In this document: positions 1-7,115 of the stretch, in pieces | Layout of the letters: every line of letters begins with the position of its first letter | Position numbering within the stretch: position 1 is the first letter of the stretch | From: an uncultured Lachnospiraceae bacterium | GTDB lineage: Bacteria; Bacillota; Clostridia; Lachnospirales; Lachnospiraceae | Direction: 5' to 3' | DNA length: 12,486 bases | NCBI GenBank assembly: GCA_910588885.1 | Contig: CAJUSQ010000088.1 | Span: forward strand, 1 to 12,486 | The notes under the pieces: generated by a model | What the model was told of the DNA's origin: nothing | Databases searched by the model: none | Seen by the model: only the letters and a program-made list of their open reading frames with translations | Made by a program: the position numbers and the translations under genes

Positions 1-2184
1 ATTTTTCCGCTCTCCGGAAGTACCTACCACCGCACAGACGTCAAGCTCCGGGGCAAACCGTTCGCATTCACTTTTCCAATTATAAACCAGTGATGCGGGC
101 GTAACAATCAACGACAGCTTCCTTTCCTTTTCCGATTCCAGATATTCCGAAAGCAGAAAAGCAATGACCTGCAATGTTTTTCCCAGGCCCATATCATCGG
201 CCAGGATGCCTCCTAACCCGTTCTGTTTTAAGGTCTTAATCCAGAGAAATCCGGTTTTCTGGTATTCCCGTAATACATGCTCCAGGCTTCCCGGAATTTC
301 AAAATCATTGTCCTCCACAGTCTTCATGTTCTTAATCAGGCTGCGGAAATTGGTATCCCGCACCATTTTCAGGGACTTGCTCCCCTTCAGCTGCTCGTCC
401 ATAAAAAGGGCCCGGTACCGGGGCAGCGCAAGTTCCTCCTGCTTTAGCTGCCGTTCTGTCAGCTGAAGCCCCTCCTTCAGCTCCATCAAAGCGTCCAGTC
501 CGCTGTTCCGGGTCTGGATGAAGTCCCCATTCTTCAGACGGTAGAATTTTTTCTTCCGATTATAATGGGAAAGAATCTCGATCAGCTCTTCCCGGGGCAT
601 CTCTTCCGAAGTCAGCTTTAAATTCAGCAAATCACCGGATAAAGACACGCCCACCGTAACCCGGGGCGCACTCACCACATTCAGCCGTTTCAGGGAATCC
701 GAGACAAATACCTCCGCAACCGTCTGGAGCTTTGAAATTCCTTCCGTCAGAAGTTCATAAAGCAGTTCCTCATCCTGGCTGATCACCATGATCTTCTGGT
801 CATAGTCAAAGGCATTGGCATATTGGCTGATCATATTGCGCACTTCCATTTCCTTCCGGAAATCCCGCTTTTCCATATCGGTCTTCTCGTCATACAAAAG
901 GTATTCCCGGGTTCCATAAGAGGCAATCCCTTTGAGCGTAACCAGCTCCCGTCCTTCCATGTCCAAATAAACGCTGCACTTCGCCTGTTCCGCTGCGTAA
1001 GCGTCCTCCTGGAAATCCGTTATCTCGCACTGAAACACCCGTTTCAGCTCCGGCAGCAGACTGATGCAAAAGGCCGGCAGATCCTCTTTTCCGACAAATA
1101 ATTTCTCACTCCTGGCTTCCAGAATACATTGCAGGAAATCCGTCACCGATTCGTATTTGCTTCTGGGCGTCCGGTAAATCTTCCCATCCGTAAAGCAAAT
1201 GTAAAAATTACGGCTGCGGTAACCGAGACTGGTTTGCAGCTGCAGGTACAACCCCTCCGGTTTTCCCGAAAGCTGCAATTTTGCCGGCAGCTCCCCGTCT
1301 TCCAGATGATAGTAATTCCCGCCTCCCAGCTCCTCGCAGCAGACCTCCCCGTCCCCCAGGGCGTCTAAAAACTGTTCCAGGCTGCCGCCGTCCAGGGGCA
1401 TTACCCGCAGCTTCGGGACCCCATAGGAATAGCCGTAATAATAATAGGCCGGGTTTACGTAAGTGTCATAATGCTCCTCCGTCCATTTTTCCAGAAAGCT
1501 TACAAACCGCCGGGAGGGCAGATCAAACATCCCGCCGGAGTGGGTAAAGGACAGCTTCTTGCCATAGGAAAAGGCTTCTTCTGTCTTCATACGTTCCACA
1601 AAGGAAAAAACATCCTTCAGGACATACATCTGTGTAATCCCGATTTTAAATTCCAGCTGCACCCCGTCTGTATTCAGTTGTAAAAACGGCTGAAGGCGAA
1701 CTTGTCCCCACTGTTCCCGCTGGGTGTATGGCAGGCTCCGCTGCAGCCCCTTTTTCACCAAAAGCCCTTTCAGGGCCGGCGTTGTCTGAACCGTCATCCC
1801 CTGCTTCAGGTTACGAAGTCTGGAAAGGCTCTCCTGCTGCTTCCTGTTTTCCTCCTGCATCCTCTGCAGATGGCGGCTATACTTTTCATACTCCAGAAGC
1901 ACTGCCACACAATGCTTGCAAAGGCCGTTCATTCCAAAAAATTCCGAGCATTCACATCCATAATTTTCCAGGAAATCGCACTTTGTATTATAAGTAATAT
2001 CAACATTATAGGTTTTCCGCCCGCTGCCTTTTACCACGCCGTAGATTTCTTCATAATATCCGTCTTTTTCCGCATGGAATTCCCACACATTGGATCTTTG
2101 ATAAAGCTGCAATCCGGCTTCATACACAGGCAGCGTCGTGTTATCCATAATTATTTCCCGTATTACCCTATCCTCTGAACTCAT
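1..2184 (-). CDS. SWIM zinc-finger SNF2-family helicase, 3' end outside window
   Basis: The first 728 codons of a DEAD-like SNF2 ATPase are visible and the frame is still open at the window edge. Residues 77-91 hold a SWIM zinc finger (C77-x-C79 ... C89-x-H91). A long middle region fits the SNF2-helicase-associated domain found in Firmicutes proteins of this kind. The ATPase core begins near residue 640: motif I is DDMGLGKT (663-670) and motif Ia follows (LIVTPASLVYNW). The DEAH box and the C-terminal helicase lobe lie beyond the window. The family translocates on double-stranded DNA using ATP; its cellular role in Clostridia is poorly defined. The start was chosen as the ATG at 2184 because the frame is closed by a stop about 20 codons upstream; the Shine-Dalgarno sequence is weak, and an ATG at 2148 is possible. 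It lies 63 bp after legB with no terminator seen, so it is probably co-transcribed. It need not be functionally linked to the sugar genes. Confidence 0.9.
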   Translation of the reverse strand, partial: MSSEDRVIREIIMDNTTLPVYEAGLQLYQRSNVWEFHAEKDGYYEEIYGVVKGSGRKTYNVDITYNTKCDFLENYGCECSEFFGMNGLCKHCVAVLLEYEKYSRHLQRMQEENRKQQESLSRLRNLKQGMTVQTTPALKGLLVKKGLQRSLPYTQREQWGQVRLQPFLQLNTDGVQLEFKIGITQMYVLKDVFSFVERMKTEEAFSYGKKLSFTHSGGMFDLPSRRFVSFLEKWTEEHYDTYVNPAYYYYGYSYGVPKLRVMPLDGGSLEQFLDALGDGEVCCEELGGGNYYHLEDGELPAKLQLSGKPEGLYLQLQTSLGYRSRNFYICFTDGKIYRTPRSKYESVTDFLQCILEARSEKLFVGKEDLPAFCISLLPELKRVFQCEITDFQEDAYAAEQAKCSVYLDMEGRELVTLKGIASYGTREYLLYDEKTDMEKRDFRKEMEVRNMISQYANAFDYDQKIMVISQDEELLYELLTEGISKLQTVAEVFVSDSLKRLNVVSAPRVTVGVSLSGDLLNLKLTSEEMPREELIEILSHYNRKKKFYRLKNGDFIQTRNSGLDALMELKEGLQLTERQLKQEELALPRYRALFMDEQLKGSKSLKMVRDTNFRSLIKNMKTVEDNDFEIPGSLEHVLREYQKTGFLWIKTLKQNGLGGILADDMGLGKTLQVIAFLLSEYLESEKERKLSLIVTPASLVYNWKSECERFAPELDVCAVVGTSGERKN

Positions 2185-2247
2185 ATCCCGTCTATCCTGC
2201 CTTCCATACTTGCTTTTCAAATAGCTTCGGTTCCATGCCGGCAAAAT

Positions 2248-3228
2248 TTACACGTTATAAATTTCTGCCTTATATGCATTCAAATTGGACTTCATCCATT
2301 CTATGGTTTCTCCGATTCCTTCCGCAAAGGTATACTGCTGCTTCCAGTCTGTCAATGCTTTTATCTTTGCGTTGCTTCCCAGCAATCGGTTTACCTCGCT
2401 CTTCTCCGGCCTTAACCGCTGTTCATCACAGACGATTTTTGCATTGGGATTAATCTGGCTGATAATTTCCTGTGCCAAATCCCCAATGGAAATTTCCTGC
2501 TGAGTAGCGATATTGATCTCTTCCCCCACAGTCTTTTCCGATTCCGCAATGGCAATAAATCCCGCCGCCGTATCTTTTACATAGTTAAAGTCCCTGGTCG
2601 GTGTCAGGGAGCCCAGCTTAATTTCCTCTTTTCCGGCCAGGAGCTGGGAAATAATCGTAGGAATGACGGCCCGGGCAGACTGTCTCGGCCCAAAGGTATT
2701 AAAGGGCCGCACAATGGAAACCGGGAGCCCGAAGCTTCGGTAAAAGCTTTCCGCCAACCGATCCGCCCCGATTTTCGTTGCGGAATAAGGGGATTGTCCC
2801 TGATAGGGATGCTTTTCATCAATGGGCACATATTGGGCCGTCCCATATACCTCTGAGGTGGAGGTCACCAGGATCCGGCCGGTTTCCAGCTGGCGGGCTG
2901 CCTGCAGGACGTTCAGGGTTCCCTTAATATTCGTATCCACGTAAGAATCCGGGGAATGGTAGCTGAAGGGAATGGCAATCAATGCCGCTAAGTGGAAAAC
3001 CTCATCCACCCCTTTCATGGCTTCCCGTACGCCATTGGGATCCCGGATATCCCCGGTAAATACTTCAATTTCTTTTCGCTTTTCTTCCGGCAGCGTATCC
3101 AGCCAGCCCCAGGTATTAAAGGAGTTATAATAGGCAAATGCCTTAACCTCATAGCCCCGCTCCAGCAGGCTTTCCGTTAAATGGCTTCCGATAAAACCGT
3201 CCGCTCCGGTTACCAGTACTTTCTTCAT
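2248..3228 (-). CDS. legB: NAD(P)-dependent nucleotide-sugar 4,6-dehydratase LegB
   Basis: A 326-residue extended short-chain dehydrogenase. The Rossmann loop is G8-A-D-G11-F-I-G14. HLAA is at 79-82, the catalytic triad region STSEVYG at 123-129, and the active-site pair is Y148-xxx-K152 (YSATK). The stretch YNSFNTWGWLD near residue 34 is characteristic of LegB-type proteins. In the Campylobacter legionaminic acid pathway LegB turns GDP-GlcNAc into the 4-keto-6-deoxy sugar, the substrate of aminotransferase LegC. The start is firm: AGGAGG lies 7 nt before the ATG. The ATG overlaps the upstream glycosyltransferase stop (ATGA), so the two genes are translationally coupled. It is separated from the other leg genes by the recombinase and two glycosyltransferase genes and is expressed from a different promoter. 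No legC follows it. An alternative would be another 4,6-dehydratase of the family, but the LegB motifs and locus favour this call. Confidence 0.87.
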   Translation of the reverse strand: MKKVLVTGADGFIGSHLTESLLERGYEVKAFAYYNSFNTWGWLDTLPEEKRKEIEVFTGDIRDPNGVREAMKGVDEVFHLAALIAIPFSYHSPDSYVDTNIKGTLNVLQAARQLETGRILVTSTSEVYGTAQYVPIDEKHPYQGQSPYSATKIGADRLAESFYRSFGLPVSIVRPFNTFGPRQSARAVIPTIISQLLAGKEEIKLGSLTPTRDFNYVKDTAAGFIAIAESEKTVGEEINIATQQEISIGDLAQEIISQINPNAKIVCDEQRLRPEKSEVNRLLGSNAKIKALTDWKQQYTFAEGIGETIEWMKSNLNAYKAEIYNV

Positions 3229-4436
3229 TGCGATCCTCCTGTTCTGTTTGATTCTGCTTCCCGATCCCCAAATACACAGGCCAGCATCTGCCGTACCCGA
3301 AGCTCCAGGGAATAGGTTTCTTTGGCCTTCCGATAGCCGTTCTTTGCAATTTCCGCCCGTTCCTCTTCGTGGGACAGATAATATCCGATCTTATCCAGCA
3401 ATTCTTTTTCATCGGAATACGTCTCCAAATCCTTTCCGATTTCAAAATATTCCGGAATCTCACTTTGAAAATTGGTAAGCAGGAACCCGCCTGCCCCCAG
3501 GATATCCCAGATCCGCAGCGGCAGCCCGGTACGGATTGCTTTAGACGTAAAATTCAGGTTTATTTTAGACAAATGAAAGATCTTGGGCATCTCCGTAGCG
3601 GTCTTGGCAAGCCCCCGCATACGGGCCTTAGGCAATGGGCTCACATCGCTTCCGGTATACAAATCCAGGGAATAATGTTCCGAAACCTTCTTTAACAGGC
3701 GCAGCCGCTCCTGTTCCGTCACCTTATTGCCCAAATAGAGATGGGCCATGGCCGCCTTTTCATTCTGATTGGATTTTTCCGGAAAGCGGTAAAAGGGTAC
3801 GGCCTTCTTGAACTTCTCCAAAATCTCATTCGTAATACATTCCTCCAGAAAATTATAGCCGTATACCTTTAACTGCGCTTCTATCACACCGTCCAGGTAC
3901 CCCCGCAGGTAGGAATCCCTTTCCTTCAGACGGTTATAGGGACATTTTTCGGTATAAAGAGAGCCCACAAAAGAAACCTCCGCCGAAAATTTTTCAGCTT
4001 CTTTCGCCGTGATCCCATTCATCAGCCGGTCTAAACGGGCATAATTGGCCCCCAGGGGCAAATAAAAAATGCCCTCCGGGTTCTCCCCGCGGAATTCCTC
4101 ATACTGCGCATAGTCAAACAGGAAAATCCGGTTCCAGGGATTCCGGACTGAGTGGGAATACAGCTCCATTACCGGGCTGTCCACAATCCAGCAGACATAG
4201 GGAATCCGAAAAATATTACAAACCTCGGATACCACCGGATAAAAGTTAATGCTGAACACCATCCGGTATGTTTTTTTCTTTAACGCATCACTGACCAGCT
4301 TCATCTGCCTTTGGGGCGGTAGCTCCTTATTGGTCATCTCTTCCGTAATTTCCGTAATACTGTGGCCCAGCCCCTGAAACAGCTCCAACATATCTGGTTC
4401 ACAAATGCTGTTATAACGATAAAATAATATATCCAT
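3225..4436 (-). CDS. CgeB-like glycosyltransferase (DUF3880 + GT1 C-terminal domain)
   Basis: A 403-residue cytoplasmic protein without signal peptide or membrane segment. The N-terminal half (about 1-150, including VCWIVDSPVMELYSHS near 81) resembles DUF3880. The C-terminal half contains the typical GT1-like nucleotide-sugar binding stretch KINLNFTSKA...RIWDILGAGGFLLTN (291-322), followed by an acidic region ending in a helical tail. Proteins of this build are often found in flagellar or surface polysaccharide glycosylation loci of Clostridia. Acceptor and donor cannot be told from sequence; transfer of a nonulosonate or another sugar to flagellin is inferred from context. The gene starts 11 nt after the GT-D gene, with AAAGGA 8 nt before the ATG, and its stop overlaps legB by 4 nt. 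It is therefore an internal operon gene. Confidence 0.78.
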   Translation of the reverse strand: MDILFYRYNSICEPDMLELFQGLGHSITEITEEMTNKELPPQRQMKLVSDALKKKTYRMVFSINFYPVVSEVCNIFRIPYVCWIVDSPVMELYSHSVRNPWNRIFLFDYAQYEEFRGENPEGIFYLPLGANYARLDRLMNGITAKEAEKFSAEVSFVGSLYTEKCPYNRLKERDSYLRGYLDGVIEAQLKVYGYNFLEECITNEILEKFKKAVPFYRFPEKSNQNEKAAMAHLYLGNKVTEQERLRLLKKVSEHYSLDLYTGSDVSPLPKARMRGLAKTATEMPKIFHLSKINLNFTSKAIRTGLPLRIWDILGAGGFLLTNFQSEIPEYFEIGKDLETYSDEKELLDKIGYYLSHEEERAEIAKNGYRKAKETYSLELRVRQMLACVFGDREAESNRTGGSQ

Positions 4437-4447
4437 ATTCTTTTCCT

Positions 4448-5500
4448 TTATGAAAAATCCTCAATCCGCTGGGCCGTGTATGCCGCATCCGTGATGGGAA
4501 GCAGCGGCTGATCCGGTTCCATTTCATTATTATATTTCCCGGGAACCGGGGTTCGCCGTCCCTCTCCCCGCAAAAACCATTCGTACTCCAGATCCACATG
4601 TCCCACATCTACCGCCTGGAACCCCGCCCTGGACAGATCATAGGCCAGAACCGTGGCCGCAGGCCCCAGGGCCAGTAAAAACAGCGTCTCTTTGTCTTGG
4701 GACAGGCAGCATTCCAAAATCCGGTCATACCGGGTAAAAGCATTCTCCGCCGGGCCGAGGATCCGCCGGATACTCCGGGCATTTTCGAATAAATCGTTTC
4801 CGACCCCAAGGCCGGTACGGCAGCCTTCCACAAAAATGCAGTCCCGCTGATCCCAGATTTGCCGAAGCGCCAAAAACCGCTCCGCCGCTGCAGGGCCCTC
4901 CCGGTCTTCATACATCACATAGGGCCGGGTCACATAGGCATTGTAATAGGTCTTCTCCGGCTTTAACAGCCTTAAATGCTCCCGTCGAACCTGCGGCGCC
5001 AGATAACGGCGGATTTCCCGTTTGGCCTGTTCCGTATATGTTTCCAGGCTTCCATAATTGTCCGCAAGGCCGATCAGTAAATTTTCTTCCTCCGACTGCA
5101 GGACTTCCAGCAGTCTCTGCCGCAATCCTTCATCTACCTCAGACTGAAACCGATGTCGCACTCTTCCTGCAATCGTGGAAAATTCCCCGTCCCCAAACCG
5201 GGCCAATGATTTTTTCTTTTCCACAATCTCCGCCACCGTTTCTTCCACGGATACAATCTTCGGAAACCAGTACTCCTGTTTCTCCCGGCCCGTACTCCGT
5301 GGGGGCGGCCCCTGCAGTTCAAAAAAAGCATTCCGCTGATAATCCGACAATTCCGCCTGCTTCTCTTCCATCAGCTCAATCAGCTGTTTATTGGAACGAA
5401 CCAGCACCTGATTTGCATTTTCCAAAGAAAGGATACGCTGCTGCATCCCGTTTATGATTCGAACCAATTCTAAAAACTGCTGTTCGATATTCTGCTCCAT
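4448..5500 (-). CDS. GT-D fold (DUF1792/SP_1767-type) glycosyltransferase with N-terminal coiled coil
   Basis: Numbered from the upstream ATG at 5506 the protein has 352 residues. Residues 5-55 form a heptad-rich, charged helix that should be a coiled coil. The GT-D domain follows: SLARFGDGEFSTIAG (100-114) carries the DGE motif typical of this fold, and the C-terminal signature GPAATVLAYDL...DVGHVDLEYEWFL is at 281-312. Streptococcal members act in serial glycosylation of surface glycoproteins, transferring a sugar from a UDP donor. Here the likely target is flagellin or its glycan, by context only. It is the first gene of the GT-GT-legB-SNF2 operon. The ATG at 5500 is preferred because GGAG sits 6 nt upstream; the ATG at 5506 directly abuts that GGAG and has only a weak GGA of its own. 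The coiled coil may mediate oligomerisation or contact with another enzyme of the locus. Confidence 0.82.
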   Translation of the reverse strand: MEQNIEQQFLELVRIINGMQQRILSLENANQVLVRSNKQLIELMEEKQAELSDYQRNAFFELQGPPPRSTGREKQEYWFPKIVSVEETVAEIVEKKKSLARFGDGEFSTIAGRVRHRFQSEVDEGLRQRLLEVLQSEEENLLIGLADNYGSLETYTEQAKREIRRYLAPQVRREHLRLLKPEKTYYNAYVTRPYVMYEDREGPAAAERFLALRQIWDQRDCIFVEGCRTGLGVGNDLFENARSIRRILGPAENAFTRYDRILECCLSQDKETLFLLALGPAATVLAYDLSRAGFQAVDVGHVDLEYEWFLRGEGRRTPVPGKYNNEMEPDQPLLPITDAAYTAQRIEDFS

Positions 5501-5516
5501 CCTCATCTCCGTTCCA

Positions 5517-5537
5517 AAAGAACGTATGTTCTCTCTT
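5517..5537 (+). repeat. Left copy of a 21-bp imperfect inverted repeat
   Basis: This 21-bp stretch matches the reverse complement of 7707-7727 at 19 of 21 positions; the two mismatches are in the central 4 bp. The pair is in inverted orientation and brackets the recombinase, legF and the 3' half of legG. It is a possible recombination site, but could be a coincidence between two GAAC-N4-GTTC palindromes. Confidence 0.35.
5519..5532. promoter_or_regulatory. LexA-box-like palindrome in the leader of the glycosyltransferase operon
   Basis: The 14-mer AGAACGTATGTTCT has the form GAAC-N4-GTTC and fits the core of the Firmicutes LexA (DinR) consensus, including the R/Y positions around the centre. 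It lies between the predicted transcription start (about 5571) and the glycosyltransferase start, where a bound repressor would block transcription. The downstream genes are not SOS-like, and the same 14-mer also occurs inside legG (7712-7725), so chance or another role is possible. Confidence 0.3.
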
Positions 5538-5577
5538 CTATAATCTTTTCTTTTATTTCCTTGTTTCAGATGTATTT

Positions 5578-5606
5578 ATTATAGCTTGATTGCCCTCTGA
5601 TTTCAA
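5578..5606 (-). promoter_or_regulatory. Sigma-A promoter of the GT-GT-legB-SNF2 operon
   Basis: On the minus strand TTGAAA (5601-5606), a 17-nt spacer and a perfect TATAAT (5578-5583) precede the GT-D gene. The transcription start should fall near 5571, leaving a leader of about 65 nt. This separates the left operon from the legF side. Confidence 0.75.
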
Positions 5607-5627
5607 TCTAAAAAATAGAAAGCGCCT

Positions 5628-5640
5628 GCGTCTCAGACGC
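5628..5640 (-). terminator. Small hairpin with U-rich tail, second part of the recombinase terminator
   Basis: GCGTC-TCA-GACGC folds back on itself and directly abuts the larger hairpin at 5641-5680. Reading the minus strand it is followed, after 7 nt, by a T-rich tract (5609-5620). It probably reinforces termination after the recombinase. Confidence 0.4.
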
Positions 5641-5680
5641 CAAAAGGACTGCTCAAGACTTTCCTTGAACAGCCCTTTTG
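5641..5680 (-). terminator. Rho-independent, probably bidirectional terminator after the recombinase
   Basis: A long hairpin with arms CAAAAGG...CCTTTTG, then CTG/CAG and TCAAG/CTTGA, and a short loop. It begins 9 nt past the recombinase stop codon. AAAA and TTTT ends flank the stem, so it could stop transcription from either side. It would also stop read-through from the sugar operon into the glycosyltransferase operon. Confidence 0.75.
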
Positions 5681-5689
5681 ATGCCCGAA

Positions 5690-6270
5690 TCACAAGGATA
5701 TCTGCATGAAAATATTATCTTTGTCATCCTGGTTAATTCCCAGGTATCTTCGGGTCACCTGATAGGAGGAGTGATTATAGATCTCCGTTAAAATCGCCGG
5801 ATGCACGCCCCGCTTCCAGGCATGGTATCCAAATGTTTTCCTTAGGGAATGGCAGCTGATCCCCTCTTCAAAATGCAGCTCATAAGCGGCCCGCTTCACA
5901 ATCCGAAATGCCTGGGAACGGCTTAGATGCTGCATTCCCCCATACCTTCCCGGAAATACAAACTCCCCGGCTTCAATATTCCGAAGGCTGGCCCGATAAA
6001 CCTCCAGTCCGGCCACCGCACTGTCGTTAATTGCAATCCTCGTTCGTTTTTGCGTCTTCTGCTCAGTGATAAGGATATGTTTTTTGTAGCATTCCTGCTC
6101 AAAGTCATATACCTGCTCCCATCGAAGCAAAAGCAAATCACTGATACGCAGCGCCGAATTGATTCCCAGGCAGATCATCGCATAGTTCCGGTAGTTCGGT
6201 TTTTTTTTAGATAAAACTCCTTCAGCGCGTTGATCTGGCCGATTTCCTTGATTGGTTGTGTTGTGCTCAT
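5690..6270 (-). CDS. Short tyrosine recombinase (FimB/RecV size), frame interrupted at an A9 tract
   Basis: The start is the ATG at 6270, preceded by AAAGGAG with 7 nt spacing; it encodes MSTTQPIKEIGQINALKEFY. At the A9 run (6200-6208) the frame must shift by -1 to reach the recombinase domain, giving a 193-residue product. All catalytic residues are then present: R42 (SALRISD), K72, H141-S-L-R144, H167 and nucleophile Y176 (RRYLGI). There is almost no core-binding domain, as in FimB/FimE-type inversion recombinases. Without a shift, translation continues in the wrong frame and stops at 5923 (115 residues, no catalytic domain). Own promoter upstream and strong terminator downstream. The intact active site argues against an old pseudogene. 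A different in-frame start at 6337 exists, but it lacks a ribosome binding site, lies inside the promoter and adds 45 unrelated residues. A sequencing error in the homopolymer remains possible. Confidence 0.8.
6199..6222 (-). other. Candidate programmed -1 frameshift site in the recombinase gene
   Basis: In the frame set by the ATG at 6270 the zero-frame codons read A_AAA_AAC at 6205-6199, a classical -1 slippery heptamer. An internal Shine-Dalgarno-like AAGGAG (6222-6217) ends 11 nt before it, the distance that stimulates -1 shifting in E. coli dnaX. A -1 shift joins LKKN to PNYRNYAM and restores the full recombinase. The A9 tract could equally cause polymerase slippage, since one extra A also restores the frame. 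No strong downstream stem-loop was seen. Confidence 0.5.
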
Positions 6271-6308
6271 AATTTGTCTCCTTTTCTCTTTGGTAAGTTT
6301 TATGGAAC

Positions 6309-6337
6309 ATTTTAACCAAAAAGCAATGTGCTGCCAA
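6309..6337 (-). promoter_or_regulatory. Sigma-A promoter of the recombinase gene
   Basis: TTGGCA (6332-6337), a 17-nt spacer and TAAAAT (6309-6314) on the minus strand, with a start expected near 6302 and a leader of about 30 nt. It lies right after legF. No convincing terminator is seen between legF and this promoter, so the sugar operon may also read into the recombinase. Confidence 0.65.
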
Positions 6338-6364
6338 CCAGAAAATCCGAAAGTATTTTCTTTT

Positions 6365-7057
6365 TTATTTACCTTTTCTGGAAATCATCGTTTCTGCCAT
6401 CGCAAAGTCAAACTCATCATCAATATCAACAGACCTCTCTTTTGGCATGATATAAGCATAGGTTTTTTCTCCGTATAACTCCATCGGCTCCTGCCATAGC
6501 AACGTCTCATCCACCATATATACCGCCCCATTCAGACGATAATATACCGGAAGCCCCTGGCGCTGCCTTAACAGTTCTTCCCTGATAAAGCCCTTCATAT
6601 TTCCGTCTTTTGGAAGCACATTGCTCCACAGGGGAGAATGTTCCATTTCACATACGGATACTACCGCACCGGCCCCTTTTTCCTCCATCATTTGATGGGC
6701 TGCCAGTATATCCCGTTCATCCCGCAAAGGGGAGGTGGGCTGCAGCAGCGCCACCCGGTCAAATCGCTTCCCCAAAGCCCGGTACTGCTCCAAAGTCCAC
6801 CGTACCATATCCCAGGTCACGGCCGTATCCGAGGCCAATGCCCCGGACCGTAAAAAAGGTACCTCAGCGCCATATTGCTCCGCGATTTTCCGATAGGCTT
6901 CACTGTCCGTAGACACATGCACCGCATCAAAAATCCCGGCTTTCTTTGCCGCTTCTACGGTGTATGCCAGCATTGGCCTGCCATGCAGTAATTTTATATT
7001 TTTATCCTTTAATCCCTTAGAGCCGCTGCGGGCCGGGATAATTGCAAGACTTTTCAT
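6365..7057 (-). CDS. legF: CMP-N,N'-diacetyllegionaminic acid synthase LegF
   Basis: A 230-residue cytidylyltransferase of the NeuA/LegF/PseF family, which activates the nonulosonic acid with CTP. The nucleotide-binding motif IIPARSGSKGLKDKNI is at 6-21, STDS at 49-52, LQPTSPLR at 105-112 and the metal-binding VDIDDEFDF at 210-218. Length fits the family. The ATG at 7057 is preceded by AAGGGA at a slightly short distance. It is the last gene of the five-gene sugar operon, 58 nt after legG. LegF is preferred over NeuA or PseF because LegG and LegB are encoded nearby, but the exact sugar is inferred. Confidence 0.88.
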   Translation of the reverse strand: MKSLAIIPARSGSKGLKDKNIKLLHGRPMLAYTVEAAKKAGIFDAVHVSTDSEAYRKIAEQYGAEVPFLRSGALASDTAVTWDMVRWTLEQYRALGKRFDRVALLQPTSPLRDERDILAAHQMMEEKGAGAVVSVCEMEHSPLWSNVLPKDGNMKGFIREELLRQRQGLPVYYRLNGAVYMVDETLLWQEPMELYGEKTYAYIMPKERSVDIDDEFDFAMAETMISRKGK

Positions 7058-7094
7058 ATTTCCCTTACACTCCGAAAATAGTTCGTTGAGACTT

Positions 7095-7109
7095 ACTGTA
7101 TTTTACAGT
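7095..7109. other. Perfect small hairpin between legG and legF
   Basis: ACTGTA-TTT-TACAGT forms a 6-bp stem with a 3-nt loop in the 58-nt gap before legF. There is no U-tract, so it is not a terminator. It may protect or attenuate the operon mRNA, or be an operator. Confidence 0.3.
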
Positions 7110-7115
7110 CAGATT

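Noticed and set aside
1281..2178. Several plus-strand open frames opposite the helicase gene.
   Set aside because: They are antisense shadows of a clear helicase coding frame with conserved motifs, and have no ribosome binding sites.
5538..5584. Inverted CTATAAT/ATTATAG pair around the glycosyltransferase promoter, suggesting a flipping -10 box.
   Set aside because: Only 7 bp match, flanks differ, and no -35 box fits the plus-strand copy.
6271..6337. Upstream extension of the recombinase frame to an ATG at 6337.
   Set aside because: It has no ribosome binding site, overlaps the predicted promoter -35 box and adds residues unlike recombinases; the ATG at 6270 has AAAGGAG and a natural N-terminus.
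6338..6381. Inverted repeat CCAGAAAA...TTTTCTGG around the legF stop, as a terminator or recombination site.
   Set aside because: The arms are only 8 bp, AT-rich and 28 nt apart, with no tract of U after them; expected by chance.
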